Origin: Propioniciclava flava
GTDB lineage: Bacteria; Actinomycetota; Actinomycetes; Propionibacteriales; Propionibacteriaceae
Assembly (NCBI RefSeq): GCF_004126535.1
Contig: NZ_PPCV01000003.1
Span: 186,001 to 250,000, forward strand
Direction: 5' to 3'
Length of the DNA stretch: 64,000 nt
Below are positions 54,356 to 62,956 of this stretch, in pieces. The notes under the pieces were generated by a model that was not told the DNA's origin, did no database searches, and saw only the letters and a list, made by a program, of their open reading frames with translations. How positions within the stretch are numbered: the stretch's first letter is position 1; each line of letters opens with the position of its first letter. A program made the translations under genes and the position numbers.

Positions 54356-55948
54356 GATCTGGACGCGGACGGCCGACAGCGCGAACCGAAGACCGCTGGC
54401 CTCCAGAGCGCCCAGATCCCCGTTGCCGACGGCCTGGTCGAGTTTCCGGGTGAACGTGGCCAGTGCTGCCGCCGCGTCGTCGCCGGAACGGATCTGAGAT
54501 GCCGCGCTTGCCCACTGTTTGCGGAGCGTGGTGACGGCGTCCCCGCCTTGGTTGGGCAGGGCCTCCAAGGCGGTGTCGACGCCCGACAGACTCGCCTCGA
54601 GGAGGGCTTTCGTCGCGCCTGCGGTCAGCGCGTCCGGGACGCTGCTGGGGGGCGCGATCGTGGGGAGCCGCGGGGTGAAGGATTCCGTCGTTGTCCCCAC
54701 AGCCGAGGGAACCATCGAACTCCCGAGCAGGAAGGTCACCGTGAACAGGAGGATCGCCGCAAGGGTCACCCCGATCCCCTTCGCCGCAGTGCCAAGCCAC
54801 GCGACCGAGCGAGACCCCTCAGCCGCCAAGCCGGGGGCATCGCCCGTGGCGACCGCGGGCGCGCCCTCACCGGAAAAGGCGAAGGCCGAAGGCATGGCGG
54901 TACCCGCCGCCGGATCAACCCGCGGGGACACGGGGATCGGCTCGATCCGGGTCGCCTGAGCGACTGCGGATCCGGCGCGCGCCGACCCGCCCGCTCCGGC
55001 CAGTGCGGGCCCGGGCAGAACCGCCGTCGGGGCGGCCTGACTGGTCAGGCCGCCGGTGAGAGCCGGACGCGGCGTGACCGCAGGGGCGCCGGTGGACGCG
55101 GGAACGACACGGGTCGACTCAGCCTCCCGGTTGGCCTCCAGATGCGCCAGCCCCGACGCCACGATGGCCGTATCCGGGCGGGCGTTCGCGTCCTTGGCCA
55201 TCATGCGTTCGATCAGATCCGCCAGGGCCCCCGAGACACCCGGACGCAGGTCGCGCACTCGGGGAACGGGGTCGTTGAGGTGGCGATTGGCCACCTGAAT
55301 GGCGTTGTCACCCGAGTAAGGCGGCCGCCCGGTCAGCATCGCGATGAGGACGCCTCCGAGGGCGTAGACGTCCGACGCAGCGGTGGCGCGCAACCCCATC
55401 GCCTGCTCGGGAGACATGTAGGCGGCAGTCCCCAGGGTGGTGGCCGGAGCGGTGAGGTGCATGTCGGCGTCCAACTGGGCCAAGGCGATGCCGAAGTCGA
55501 GAAGGGTGGCGTCGTCACCGTTCACCATGATGTTGGCGGGCTTGATGTCGCGGTGCACCACGCCGATGGCGCGGGTCGCGACCAACGCGTCGGCAACCTT
55601 GCGGGCCAGCAGGACGGCGCGGTGCTCGCTGAGGGGCCCGTCGGCGCGCAGCACCTCGGCGAGCGTTGCGCCGGGCAGCAACTCCATGACGAGGTAAGCG
55701 ATCCGGTTCTCGGTTCCGGCGTCGAAGATCGTGACGATCCCGGGATGGTTCAGTTGCGCGGTCGCCAAGGCCTCGCGATGGAACCGGGCCGCGACCGTGG
55801 TGTCGGTCGTCTGAGAAAGGTCGACCAGCTTGACGGCGACGTCACGCTGTAGCCGCTCATCGGTGGCGCGATACACCTGCCCCATGCCGCCGCGCCCCAA
55901 ACGGGCATGCAGACGGTATCGCTGACCGATCAGCTCACCGTCACGCAT
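54353..55948 (-). CDS. PknB-like transmembrane serine/threonine protein kinase
   Basis: A 531-residue Hanks-type kinase. The kinase domain (residues 10-270) has the Gly loop LGRGGMGQVY, ATP Lys40, catalytic HRDIKPAN (Asp134), DFG (151-153) and the activation segment ending SPEQ. A Pro/Ala-rich linker (about 285-395) leads to one membrane helix (about 400-424) and an extracytoplasmic domain of about 100 helical residues, with no PASTA repeats. It could sense an envelope signal and phosphorylate cell-wall or regulatory proteins. The ATG is six bases after TAGAAT, a perfect leaderless arrangement. Confidence 0.93.
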   Translation of the reverse strand: MRDGELIGQRYRLHARLGRGGMGQVYRATDERLQRDVAVKLVDLSQTTDTTVAARFHREALATAQLNHPGIVTIFDAGTENRIAYLVMELLPGATLAEVLRADGPLSEHRAVLLARKVADALVATRAIGVVHRDIKPANIMVNGDDATLLDFGIALAQLDADMHLTAPATTLGTAAYMSPEQAMGLRATAASDVYALGGVLIAMLTGRPPYSGDNAIQVANRHLNDPVPRVRDLRPGVSGALADLIERMMAKDANARPDTAIVASGLAHLEANREAESTRVVPASTGAPAVTPRPALTGGLTSQAAPTAVLPGPALAGAGGSARAGSAVAQATRIEPIPVSPRVDPAAGTAMPSAFAFSGEGAPAVATGDAPGLAAEGSRSVAWLGTAAKGIGVTLAAILLFTVTFLLGSSMVPSAVGTTTESFTPRLPTIAPPSSVPDALTAGATKALLEASLSGVDTALEALPNQGGDAVTTLRKQWASAASQIRSGDDAAAALATFTRKLDQAVGNGDLGALEASGLRFALSAVRVQI

Positions 55949-56091
55949 GCCCGCATTCTATTTCGGCACCTCCGCGGACGCCTCAGCCCTCGGCACGACA
56001 CAGCCTCCGCCTACAGGGCCCCAGCCCCGCACCGTCCAGGCGTCCACCCACCGCGTCGACCTTGCTGAGCCGACCAGGCATGATGGCGCCC

Positions 56092-56880
56092 ATGACGGAA
56101 CCGCTCACCGAACGCCGCGTTGCCCTCGTGAGTGGGGTCTCGCGACGCGGCGGCATCGGCTACGCGATCGCGTGCCGCCTCGCCGCCCTCGGCTTCGACC
56201 TTGCGCTCACGCACTACGCCGCCCACGACGCTGACCTGCCCTGGGGTGGGGACGACATCGACGCCGTCGTCGCAGGAGTCAGCGAGCACCTCCTCAGCGA
56301 ACGCTGCGTCGTCGACGTGAGCGCCGACCTGGCCGACCCCGATGCCCCCGCCCATGTGGTCGCGTTCGCCCGGGAACGGCTGGGGCGAGTCGACGTCCTG
56401 GTCGCCAATCACGCGCGCTCCGGGGGCGACGGCCCGCTTTTGGCCACCACCGCGTCCATGCTCGACGGGCACTGGGCCGTCAACGCCCGCAGTTCGCTGC
56501 TGCTGGCCAAAGAGGTCGCCGCCGGGCACGACGGGCGTCCAGGAGGCCGGATCGTGTTCCTCACCTCCGGGCAGCAGCTAGGCCCCATGCCCGACGAGGT
56601 CTCCTACGCCGCCGCCAAGGCCGCGCTGGCAGGCATCACCCCGACGATCGCGCACGAACTGGCGCCACTCGGCTTCACCGTGAACTGCGTCAACCCGGGC
56701 CCCGTCGATTCAGCCTCCTACGTGGACGACGACCTACGGGCGAGCCTCGCCGGGCGCTTCCCGTTCGGGCGCTGGGGCGAACCCGATGATCCCGCACGGC
56801 TCATCGCGTGGCTGGTCAGCGACGACGGTCGCTGGGTGACCGGCCAGGTCATCAACACCGAAGGCGGCTTCATCCGCTAG
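56092..56880 (+). CDS. SDR family oxidoreductase
   Basis: A 262-residue classical short-chain dehydrogenase/reductase using NAD(P). The N-terminal cofactor motif is VSGVSRRGGIGYA (T/S-G-x3-G-x-G type), followed by NHARSGG (the NNAG-like motif), the catalytic Ser region LTSGQQ, catalytic Tyr-x3-Lys in SYAAAKAAL, and VNCVNPGPVDS. The C-terminus GQVINTEGGF is typical of 3-ketoacyl reductase-like members. Substrate unknown. ATG 56092 is seven bases after CATGAT; ATG 56083 and 56062 are in-frame alternatives. It is divergent from the protein kinase. Confidence 0.9.
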   Translation: MTEPLTERRVALVSGVSRRGGIGYAIACRLAALGFDLALTHYAAHDADLPWGGDDIDAVVAGVSEHLLSERCVVDVSADLADPDAPAHVVAFARERLGRVDVLVANHARSGGDGPLLATTASMLDGHWAVNARSSLLLAKEVAAGHDGRPGGRIVFLTSGQQLGPMPDEVSYAAAKAALAGITPTIAHELAPLGFTVNCVNPGPVDSASYVDDDLRASLAGRFPFGRWGEPDDPARLIAWLVSDDGRWVTGQVINTEGGFIR

Positions 56881-56903
56881 TGCGCCCGCCTCCTGGCATC
56901 ACC

Positions 56904-58691
56904 TCAGGACGCGGTGATCGCCGCCCGGAGAGCGGCCGGATCCGCCTTCGGCGTCCGATCAGGCCACGCGAGACCGTTTTGCTCCTGCATCGTGTCGGTG
57001 AGTTGCGTCCAACAGAACCCGGCCAGCCCGGAGGCCTCGCCGACCGCCCCCGCCAGCGCACCCACCGCCGTAACCAAGTCGGCGGGCGTTTCGACGCCTC
57101 CGTAGCCATCCCAGGCCGCGCCCTTCCCGTTCAGGGAGATGCCGCCGAACTCGCTCAACAGGACGGGTTGCGCGCCCACGATCCCCGCCCCCACCGGGCC
57201 TGCGCCGCGGTCGTGGGGAAGAGCCCCCGGCGGCGTCACGACGGCGGCATGGCCGCCGGGACGCCAGCGCGTCACCGTGGCGGGCAGCCCTTCGCGCGAG
57301 AAGCGGGCCCGGAGCCGGTCCGCGTCGTGGTCGTAGTCGTGCAGGGCCAGCGCATCGCCAGCGACGTGCTCCCAGCCGTCATTGCCCAACGCCAGACGTG
57401 ACGGATCCAGCGCCTTGGCGAGCGCGTGCAGCGCCACCACGGCGTGCCGCTGGGCGGCGCTGCCTTCCAGGTCGGGCAGCCCCCAACTCTCGTTGAACGG
57501 CACCCAGGCGATGACGCTGGGATGGTTCCGGTCACGCCGGATCATCCCCATGAGGTTCTCGGTGGTGCGCTCCAGCGCGTCGGGAGTGAACTGGTAGGCG
57601 GCGGGCACGTCGGCCCACACCATCAACCCCAACTCATCGCAGATCCGCAGGAATCGCGGGTCGGCACTGACCTGATGCATCCGCAGCCCGTTAAACCCCA
57701 GATCGCGGATCAGTTCGGCCTCGGCGCGCAGTTCGGCCTCACTCGGCGCGGTGAAATGCGTGGCGGGCCAGTAAGCCTGATCCAGGACCAGCCGCTGGAA
57801 GACGGGGCGCCCGTTGATCAGGACCGACTCCGGTGTCACGCTCACCGTCCGGACGCCAAACGAGGACGCCACCGCGTCCACCTCGGTGCCGTCGGCGTCC
57901 AGGACGCGCACGCTCACCTCCACGAGGCGTCCGCGGCCCGGCTGCCACTGAAGCTCCTCGGGCAGGACGGTGCGCGCCGAGGCGAGGTTGACGCCGAACT
58001 CGACGCGGGGATCCGTGGCCGCCACCGCCACCGTGGCCAGCGGCACGTCACCCAGCCGGAAAGCGGCCTCCACGGTGAGCCCCGGCCGCCAGCCGTCCAC
58101 CATCACCGAACCCTGCACCGTGCCCAGGGCGTCCAGCGGCGTCCAGGACGCCTCGCGAACAAAGGTGTCGGGGACTTCTTCGAGCCACACGCTGCGCCAG
58201 ATCCCTGAGGAGCGCCGGTACCAGATGACGGACGGCTCAGGCGTCCAGGCCTGCTTGCCGCGCGGGAGTTCGATGTCGGTCGCCGGGTCGGACGCTGCGA
58301 CGACCAGGTCGTGCTCCCCCTCAGCCGAGAGGGCGTCGGTGATGTCGAGCGTGAAGGGGGTATACCCGCCACGATGCTCCCCCACGCACTGGCCGTCCAC
58401 CCAGACGCGCGCCGTGTCGTCGACGCCTTCAAAGTGCACAAGGACGCGGCGGCCCGGTTGAGGCTGGCACGCGAAACGTCGGCGGTAGCGCGGCTCTTCG
58501 CAGGTGTCGACGCCGATCCCCGAGGCGCTCGACTCGGGCGGGAACGGCACCTCGATGGTGCGGTGATAGGCGAGGGTGAGCGGGTCGTCCCCCACGGTGC
58601 CCTCGGCGAACAGCCAGGCGCCATCAAGGCTCACCCAGTCGGGCCGGGTCAGTGTCGGGCGGGGGTGCATGGTGGTGACATCGTCGTCCAT
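56904..58691 (-). CDS. Glycoside hydrolase family 2 protein (beta-galactosidase/glucuronidase-like)
   Basis: A 595-residue GH2 enzyme with the three usual N-terminal parts: jelly-roll sugar-binding domain (VSLDGAWLF, YRRRF, FEGVDDTARVWVDG, HRGGYTPFTLDIT), an Ig-like domain, and the TIM barrel. In the barrel the acid/base Glu is in WVPFNESWG and the nucleophile Glu in LLSEFGG. No signal peptide is visible, so it is probably cytoplasmic and acts on imported oligosaccharides; the specific sugar is unknown. ATG 58691 is six bases after TAGGGT (leaderless); ATG 58670 is an alternative. Confidence 0.93.
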   Translation of the reverse strand: MDDDVTTMHPRPTLTRPDWVSLDGAWLFAEGTVGDDPLTLAYHRTIEVPFPPESSASGIGVDTCEEPRYRRRFACQPQPGRRVLVHFEGVDDTARVWVDGQCVGEHRGGYTPFTLDITDALSAEGEHDLVVAASDPATDIELPRGKQAWTPEPSVIWYRRSSGIWRSVWLEEVPDTFVREASWTPLDALGTVQGSVMVDGWRPGLTVEAAFRLGDVPLATVAVAATDPRVEFGVNLASARTVLPEELQWQPGRGRLVEVSVRVLDADGTEVDAVASSFGVRTVSVTPESVLINGRPVFQRLVLDQAYWPATHFTAPSEAELRAEAELIRDLGFNGLRMHQVSADPRFLRICDELGLMVWADVPAAYQFTPDALERTTENLMGMIRRDRNHPSVIAWVPFNESWGLPDLEGSAAQRHAVVALHALAKALDPSRLALGNDGWEHVAGDALALHDYDHDADRLRARFSREGLPATVTRWRPGGHAAVVTPPGALPHDRGAGPVGAGIVGAQPVLLSEFGGISLNGKGAAWDGYGGVETPADLVTAVGALAGAVGEASGLAGFCWTQLTDTMQEQNGLAWPDRTPKADPAALRAAITAS

Positions 58692-58748
58692 GCACCGACC
58701 CTAGCGACGCTTGTCGGAGGCGTCTGCGGTGGGGCCGCTGTTGCCCCG

Positions 58749-59645
58749 CTACCTCCGATGCCGCCCCAGCATGTGCGCTGCGGCGTCCACCACGGCGGGC
58801 TGCCCGAGCAGGACGCCCACCAGCACCGCCCCCACCCCGATCGCCTGGGCAGGACCGAACGCTTCCCCGGCGATCGTGATCCCCAAGAGGGTGGCGACGA
58901 GGGGGTTGACCAGGCCGAGCGTCCCGACGGAGGCGGCGCTGAGTCGGCGTAGTCCACGGAACCAGACCAGGTAGGCCACCCCGGTGCCCGCGATACCGAT
59001 CCAGGCGTAGCCGAGCCAGCCTGCGGCGGTGATCTCGGGCGGCGGGCCCTCGAACAGCGCCGCGAGCACCGTGAGGAACAGCCCACCGGCGACGAGTTGC
59101 CAGGTGGTAAACGTCAGCATGTCGACCGGCGGGGTCCATTTCTTGATGAGAACAAACCCGAGGCTGCTGACTGCGACCGAACCGAGCGCGGCCGCGACGC
59201 CGATCCCATCGACGACGAATCCGGCGCGCAGGACGAGGATGCCCACCCCGATGACGCCGAGGATGCCGCCCAGGATCGCCGCGCCGGAGGGCCGTTCGCG
59301 CAACACGAGCCAGGCGATCGCCATGATCAGCAGCGGCCCTGTCGCCTGCAACGTGGACGCGAGGCCACCGGGGAGCCGGTAGGCGCCCACGAATAGCAAG
59401 GCGAAGAACAATCCGAAGTTGCACACCCCCAGCAGCGCCGCCTTCCACCACCACGATCCCGTCGGAAGGGTGCGCCGCCACAGCAACATGACCACCCCGA
59501 TGGGCAGTGCCCGGATGGCTGCGGTGAACAGTGGACGATGCGGGGGTAGCCACAGTTGGGTGACGAGATAGGTCGTCCCCCACACGATCGGGGCGAAGAT
59601 GGTGAGGGCGACGTCGCGGCCACGTCCCGCCGATTTATCTTCCAC
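58749..59645 (-). CDS. EamA/DMT family exporter
   Basis: A 298-residue integral membrane protein with ten predicted membrane segments in two EamA repeats (PIVWGTTYLVTQ at the start of the first; SVAVSSLGFVLIKKW in the second). It probably exports a metabolite, amino acid or drug. The GTG start at 59645 is seven bases after TACTAT (59658-59653, minus strand), which lies inside a perfect inverted repeat. The divergent MarR regulator next to it should control it. Confidence 0.9.
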   Translation of the reverse strand: MEDKSAGRGRDVALTIFAPIVWGTTYLVTQLWLPPHRPLFTAAIRALPIGVVMLLWRRTLPTGSWWWKAALLGVCNFGLFFALLFVGAYRLPGGLASTLQATGPLLIMAIAWLVLRERPSGAAILGGILGVIGVGILVLRAGFVVDGIGVAAALGSVAVSSLGFVLIKKWTPPVDMLTFTTWQLVAGGLFLTVLAALFEGPPPEITAAGWLGYAWIGIAGTGVAYLVWFRGLRRLSAASVGTLGLVNPLVATLLGITIAGEAFGPAQAIGVGAVLVGVLLGQPAVVDAAAHMLGRHRR

Positions 59646-59670
59646 GGAAACAATAGTAGCGTCCGTGGAA
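59640..59670. promoter_or_regulatory. MarR-type operator over the EamA promoter
   Basis: TTCCACGGA (59640-59648) and TCCGTGGAA (59662-59670) form a perfect 9-bp inverted repeat. The EamA -10 box (TACTAT, minus) lies between the arms and one arm covers its GTG start, so binding there would block the exporter gene. Confidence 0.6.
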
Positions 59671-59690
59671 GCTATCGCTACCCTGGTGTC

Positions 59691-60233
59691 GTGCCGACCC
59701 GACCAGACGCCTCGACGCCCGCCCCTTCGGCACCCGAGGACGCCGTCGACCGCATCGTCGCCCAGTGGCACACCCAGCGCCCCGACCTCGATCCCTCACC
59801 GATGCAAGTGTTCGGCCGCCTCCACCGGATCGCCGAGCGCCTCTCCACCCAGATCGAGGCCACCTTCAATGAGTTCGGCCTCGGCGAAGGGGACTTCGAC
59901 GTTTTGGCCAGCCTGCGCCGGGCGGGGGATCCCTTCACCCTCTCCCCTAGCGCACTCGCCGAAGCGACCATGGTGACCACCGGCGCTACCAGCAAGCGCA
60001 TTGCGCGCCTGCAGGCCCGCGGCCTGGTTCACCGCACACAGTGCGACGACGACGGTCGCGGACGCTGGATTTCCCTCACCCCCACCGGCCTCGCGCTCGT
60101 CGATGAGGTGGTGGAGCACCACCTCGCCAATGAGCGGCGCCTGCTGGCCCCCCTGGACGCGGGCCAGCGCGACGCGCTCACGGCCCTCCTACGCCACTGG
60201 CTCCTCGCGCTGGAGCCTCCCCTCGACAGCTAA
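59691..60233 (+). CDS. MarR family transcriptional regulator
   Basis: A 180-residue winged-helix regulator. The MarR core covers residues about 40-165, with FTLSPSALAEATMVTTGATSKRIARLQARGLV as the DNA-binding helices and wing and DDDGRGRWISLTPTG as the beta-hairpin. GTG at 59691 is exactly six bases after TACCCT (leaderless). It is divergent from the EamA exporter, with a perfect inverted repeat between them, and overlaps the convergent MFS gene by 45 bases at its 3' end. Confidence 0.93.
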   Translation: MPTRPDASTPAPSAPEDAVDRIVAQWHTQRPDLDPSPMQVFGRLHRIAERLSTQIEATFNEFGLGEGDFDVLASLRRAGDPFTLSPSALAEATMVTTGATSKRIARLQARGLVHRTQCDDDGRGRWISLTPTGLALVDEVVEHHLANERRLLAPLDAGQRDALTALLRHWLLALEPPLDS

Positions 60234-61640
60234 CTCCGCGGCGTCGCTCGCCTCCTCGGGCAGGGCAGTGCGGGGTCGCAGCGCGATCCACGCGGTGAGC
60301 GCGACGACGACCTGGAGGAGCGCCGCCGCCGCGAACGCCCACGTGGAGCCGTGAAGGAAAGCCGAGCGGGCTGCGTCCGCCCAGGCGGGTTCGGCGGCGA
60401 TCCCGTAGAGGGATTCACGCACCACCTGGGGTGCGTTGCCCGGCAGGGCCAGGCGGTACCCCTGCGCCAGGACGGCGCCAACGATCGCGATGCCAAGCGC
60501 TCCCCCCACTTCCTGGAAGGTGTCGTTGAGCGCCGACCCCATCCCGGCGCGCTCCCGCGGCAATGCGTCGATGACCAGCAGCGCCGCCGCAGGCAAGGCG
60601 ATCCGCATGCCGATGATCAGCACGGCCATGCCCGCGATCACGCAGATCAGCGATCCGGGAGCGATCGCGACGACCCCGGCGCCCACGGCCAGCACCAGAA
60701 GGCCGGTGGTGACGACGGTGCGCGGGGATCGAGTCGTCGCGAACCGGGTGATGACCCCGTTCACCAGGATCACCGCGGCCAGAGCGGGAAGCTGGGCCAG
60801 CCCCGCCTGCACGGGGGTCAGTCCGAGCACCCCTTGCACCAGTTGCGTCTGGACGAACATGGCGCCCGCCATGCCGGCATAGGTCGCCGCCTCGACGGCT
60901 GCCGGGATCGCGAAGGCGCGCCGCAGGACCAGGCGCGGGTTCAGCATCGGATAGCGAGCCATCTTTTCGCGCACCCCGAAGGCGGCGAGGATGAGCAGCA
61001 CCACGCCGAAGCCGAGCAGCACCGTCGGGGAGGTGGATTCGCGCACGGTGGCCAATGCGAGCGGGATGCCGATCAGGGCCACGGGAATGTTCAGCAGGAA
61101 CAGCCAGCGCCAGTCGGCGTGCTCCAGGATGAGCCCGGCCACGAGGGGGCCGCCGCCTTGCCCGAGCATGCCCGCGATGGCCCAGATGCCCATCACCTTC
61201 TGGCGAGCGCCGCCCTCGAAAGTGGTGTAGAGCAGCGACAGCGTGCTTGGCATGACGAGCGCGGCCCCGACGCCGATGAGGGCACGCACGGCGATGAGCA
61301 TCGTCGCGGTGGTGGTGGCCAGCACCAGCACCGATCCGGTCGCCATGACCGCCATGCCCATCACGAGGACGCGGCGCCGCCCCAGACGGTCCCCCAGGTT
61401 CCCGGTGGTGAGCAGCAGGCCCCCGAACGTGACGGAGTAGGCGCTGACGATCCATTGCAGTTGCGACGCGGACGCCTCCAACTCGCGCCCGATGCTGGGC
61501 AGCGCCACGTTGAGCACCGAGTTGTCCAGCATGACGACCATCGTCGCCATGAGGAGGCCGACGAGCATGGGCCAGCGCGATCCGATCGCGGGAGGCTCGG
61601 GCGCCGCGAGTGCGTCGTCGGGCAGTGGAGTGGTGGACAT
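60189..61640 (-). CDS. MFS transporter, DHA2 (14-segment) family
   Basis: A 483-residue drug/proton antiporter with about 14 membrane segments. Motif D1-like DNSVLNVALPSIGREL, motif A GNLGDRLGRRRVL and motif C GPLVAGLI are clear. The ATG at 61640 follows AAAGG. It is divergent from a TetR gene with two operator-like sites in between, and its last 45 bases overlap the end of the convergent marR gene. Substrate unknown, probably a toxic hydrophobic compound. Confidence 0.93.
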   Translation of the reverse strand: MSTTPLPDDALAAPEPPAIGSRWPMLVGLLMATMVVMLDNSVLNVALPSIGRELEASASQLQWIVSAYSVTFGGLLLTTGNLGDRLGRRRVLVMGMAVMATGSVLVLATTTATMLIAVRALIGVGAALVMPSTLSLLYTTFEGGARQKVMGIWAIAGMLGQGGGPLVAGLILEHADWRWLFLLNIPVALIGIPLALATVRESTSPTVLLGFGVVLLILAAFGVREKMARYPMLNPRLVLRRAFAIPAAVEAATYAGMAGAMFVQTQLVQGVLGLTPVQAGLAQLPALAAVILVNGVITRFATTRSPRTVVTTGLLVLAVGAGVVAIAPGSLICVIAGMAVLIIGMRIALPAAALLVIDALPRERAGMGSALNDTFQEVGGALGIAIVGAVLAQGYRLALPGNAPQVVRESLYGIAAEPAWADAARSAFLHGSTWAFAAAALLQVVVALTAWIALRPRTALPEEASDAAELAVEGRLQREEPVA

Positions 61641-61665
61641 GGGTGGTGACCTTTCGCAGATATGA

Positions 61666-61699
61666 CGAACATTGCTCGATACTCTCGAACATCGTTCGA
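61666..61699. promoter_or_regulatory. Tandem TetR operators between MFS and tetR
   Basis: Two copies of a CGAACATnGnTCGA-type element at 61666-61679 and 61686-61699, start to start 20 bases apart. The second is a perfect palindrome, TCGAAC-ATC-GTTCGA (61685-61699). Two helical turns of spacing suggests two dimers on one DNA face. Confidence 0.55.
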
Positions 61700-61755
61700 C
61701 TCAGACAGCACACCCACTTCGAGACTGGAGCCGTCCACCCGGAAAGGACCTCCTC

Positions 61756-62517
61756 GTGACGGACAACCCCGCAGCACCCGGCGCCCGGCGCACCCGCCGC
61801 CCCAGCGAGCGGCGCGCGCGGCGTTCCGCGCCCACGCTGTCGCTGGAGGCGATCATCGCCGCGGCCATCGAGATCCTCGACATGGAAGGCCTCGACGCCC
61901 TCACCCTGCGGCGACTCAGCTCCGCGCTGGGCGTGGGCGTCGCCTCCTTGTACTGGCACATCGACGACAAGGACGACCTGCTCGACCAGTGCGCGGCCAA
62001 CATCCTGCGCCCCGTCATCGCGCGCTATCGCGAGCGCGCCATCGACCCCGATCGCTGGCGGGCCCAGATCACCGACCTCAGCACCGCGCAGTACGACCTC
62101 GTCCGGGATCACCCCTGGCTACCGCTGGCCACCTCGGAGGCCGTCAACCAGATCACCCCCTCCGGCGCTCACCTCGCCATCATCGCGGCCTGGGACCGCA
62201 CGGGTGCGCTGCTCCTCGCTGCGGGACTCTCCCCCCTGGAGGCCTTCCACGCCACCACCGCGATCAGCAACCACCTCATCGGCATGGGCGCCAGCGCCTC
62301 CCGAGCGGCGGCGGCGCAGCGCGCGGGCGCCGACCGCGCCGAGGTTTTGCGTCAGACTTCCGAGCACATGCTGGCGCTGGCCGCTCGCAGCAACGAGACG
62401 ATGCCCTACCTGATCGCCACGGCGCCGGTCCTGGCCGATCACGACGAGCGCGAACAGTTCATGGGCGCTCTCAACCTCATCCTGGACGGCGTCGAGCAGC
62501 GCGTCCGGCACGACTGA
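61756..62517 (+). CDS. TetR family transcriptional regulator (TetR C-terminal class)
   Basis: A 253-residue repressor. The N-terminus is basic (RRTRRPSERRARRS); the helix-turn-helix covers about residues 35-75 (ALTLRRLSSALGVGVASLYWHIDDKDDLL), the pattern of the TetR tetracycline-repressor class. GTG at 61756 follows GAAAGGA. It is divergent from a DHA2 exporter and should repress it through the two palindromic elements at 61666-61699. Confidence 0.92.
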   Translation: MTDNPAAPGARRTRRPSERRARRSAPTLSLEAIIAAAIEILDMEGLDALTLRRLSSALGVGVASLYWHIDDKDDLLDQCAANILRPVIARYRERAIDPDRWRAQITDLSTAQYDLVRDHPWLPLATSEAVNQITPSGAHLAIIAAWDRTGALLLAAGLSPLEAFHATTAISNHLIGMGASASRAAAAQRAGADRAEVLRQTSEHMLALAARSNETMPYLIATAPVLADHDEREQFMGALNLILDGVEQRVRHD

Positions 62518-62548
62518 CGTAGGCGACCCGACCAGGCCCCTCACATTC

Positions 62549-62564
62549 ATCGCCGATTGGCGAT
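62549..62564 (+). promoter_or_regulatory. ArsR-type operator at the arsR-CDF promoter
   Basis: ATCGCC-GATT-GGCGAT is a perfect palindrome. Its last base is the first base of the -10 box TAACAT (62564-62569), which is six bases before the ATG of the regulator. A typical autoregulation site. Confidence 0.6.
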
Positions 62565-62575
62565 AACATCGCTGT

Positions 62576-62956
62576 ATGACGACAGAGAAGGTGATGCCGG
62601 AGGCGGCCGTCGCACGCCCGGGCCCCGAGATGGCGACCCTGTTCCACGCCTTGTCTGAACCCACACGCCTGGAGATTCTCACCCACCTGGAAAGCGGCGA
62701 GCACCGCGTCCGGGATCTCGTGGAGCACCTCGGGCTGGCCCAGTCCACCGTGAGCAAGCACCTCGCCTGCCTGCGTGACTGCGGCCTCGTCGGCGTGCGC
62801 CCCGAAGGCCGGTCCTCCTGGTTCTTCCTCGCCGCCCCCGCCCTGCTGGCCGACCTGCTCGGCGCGACGGACGCCTTCGTCCGCGGCACCGGAATCGGCC
62901 CCTCGCTGCGCACCCACCACGATGCGCCAGACCCCACCCTCGAACGGAGCGCGTGA
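62576..62956 (+). CDS. ArsR/SmtB family metal-sensing repressor, CmtR-like
   Basis: A 126-residue winged-helix repressor. The recognition helix carries Cys65 and Cys69 (STVSKHLACLRDCGLV), the position of two of the three Cd/Pb ligands in mycobacterial CmtR (HLSCLRGCGLV). The third CmtR ligand, a C-terminal cysteine, is missing; a His pair (RTHHDAP) lies there instead, so metal preference may differ. The ATG is six bases after TAACAT (leaderless), and a perfect palindrome overlaps this promoter. It overlaps the CDF efflux gene, which it should repress. Confidence 0.92.
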   Translation: MTTEKVMPEAAVARPGPEMATLFHALSEPTRLEILTHLESGEHRVRDLVEHLGLAQSTVSKHLACLRDCGLVGVRPEGRSSWFFLAAPALLADLLGATDAFVRGTGIGPSLRTHHDAPDPTLERSA

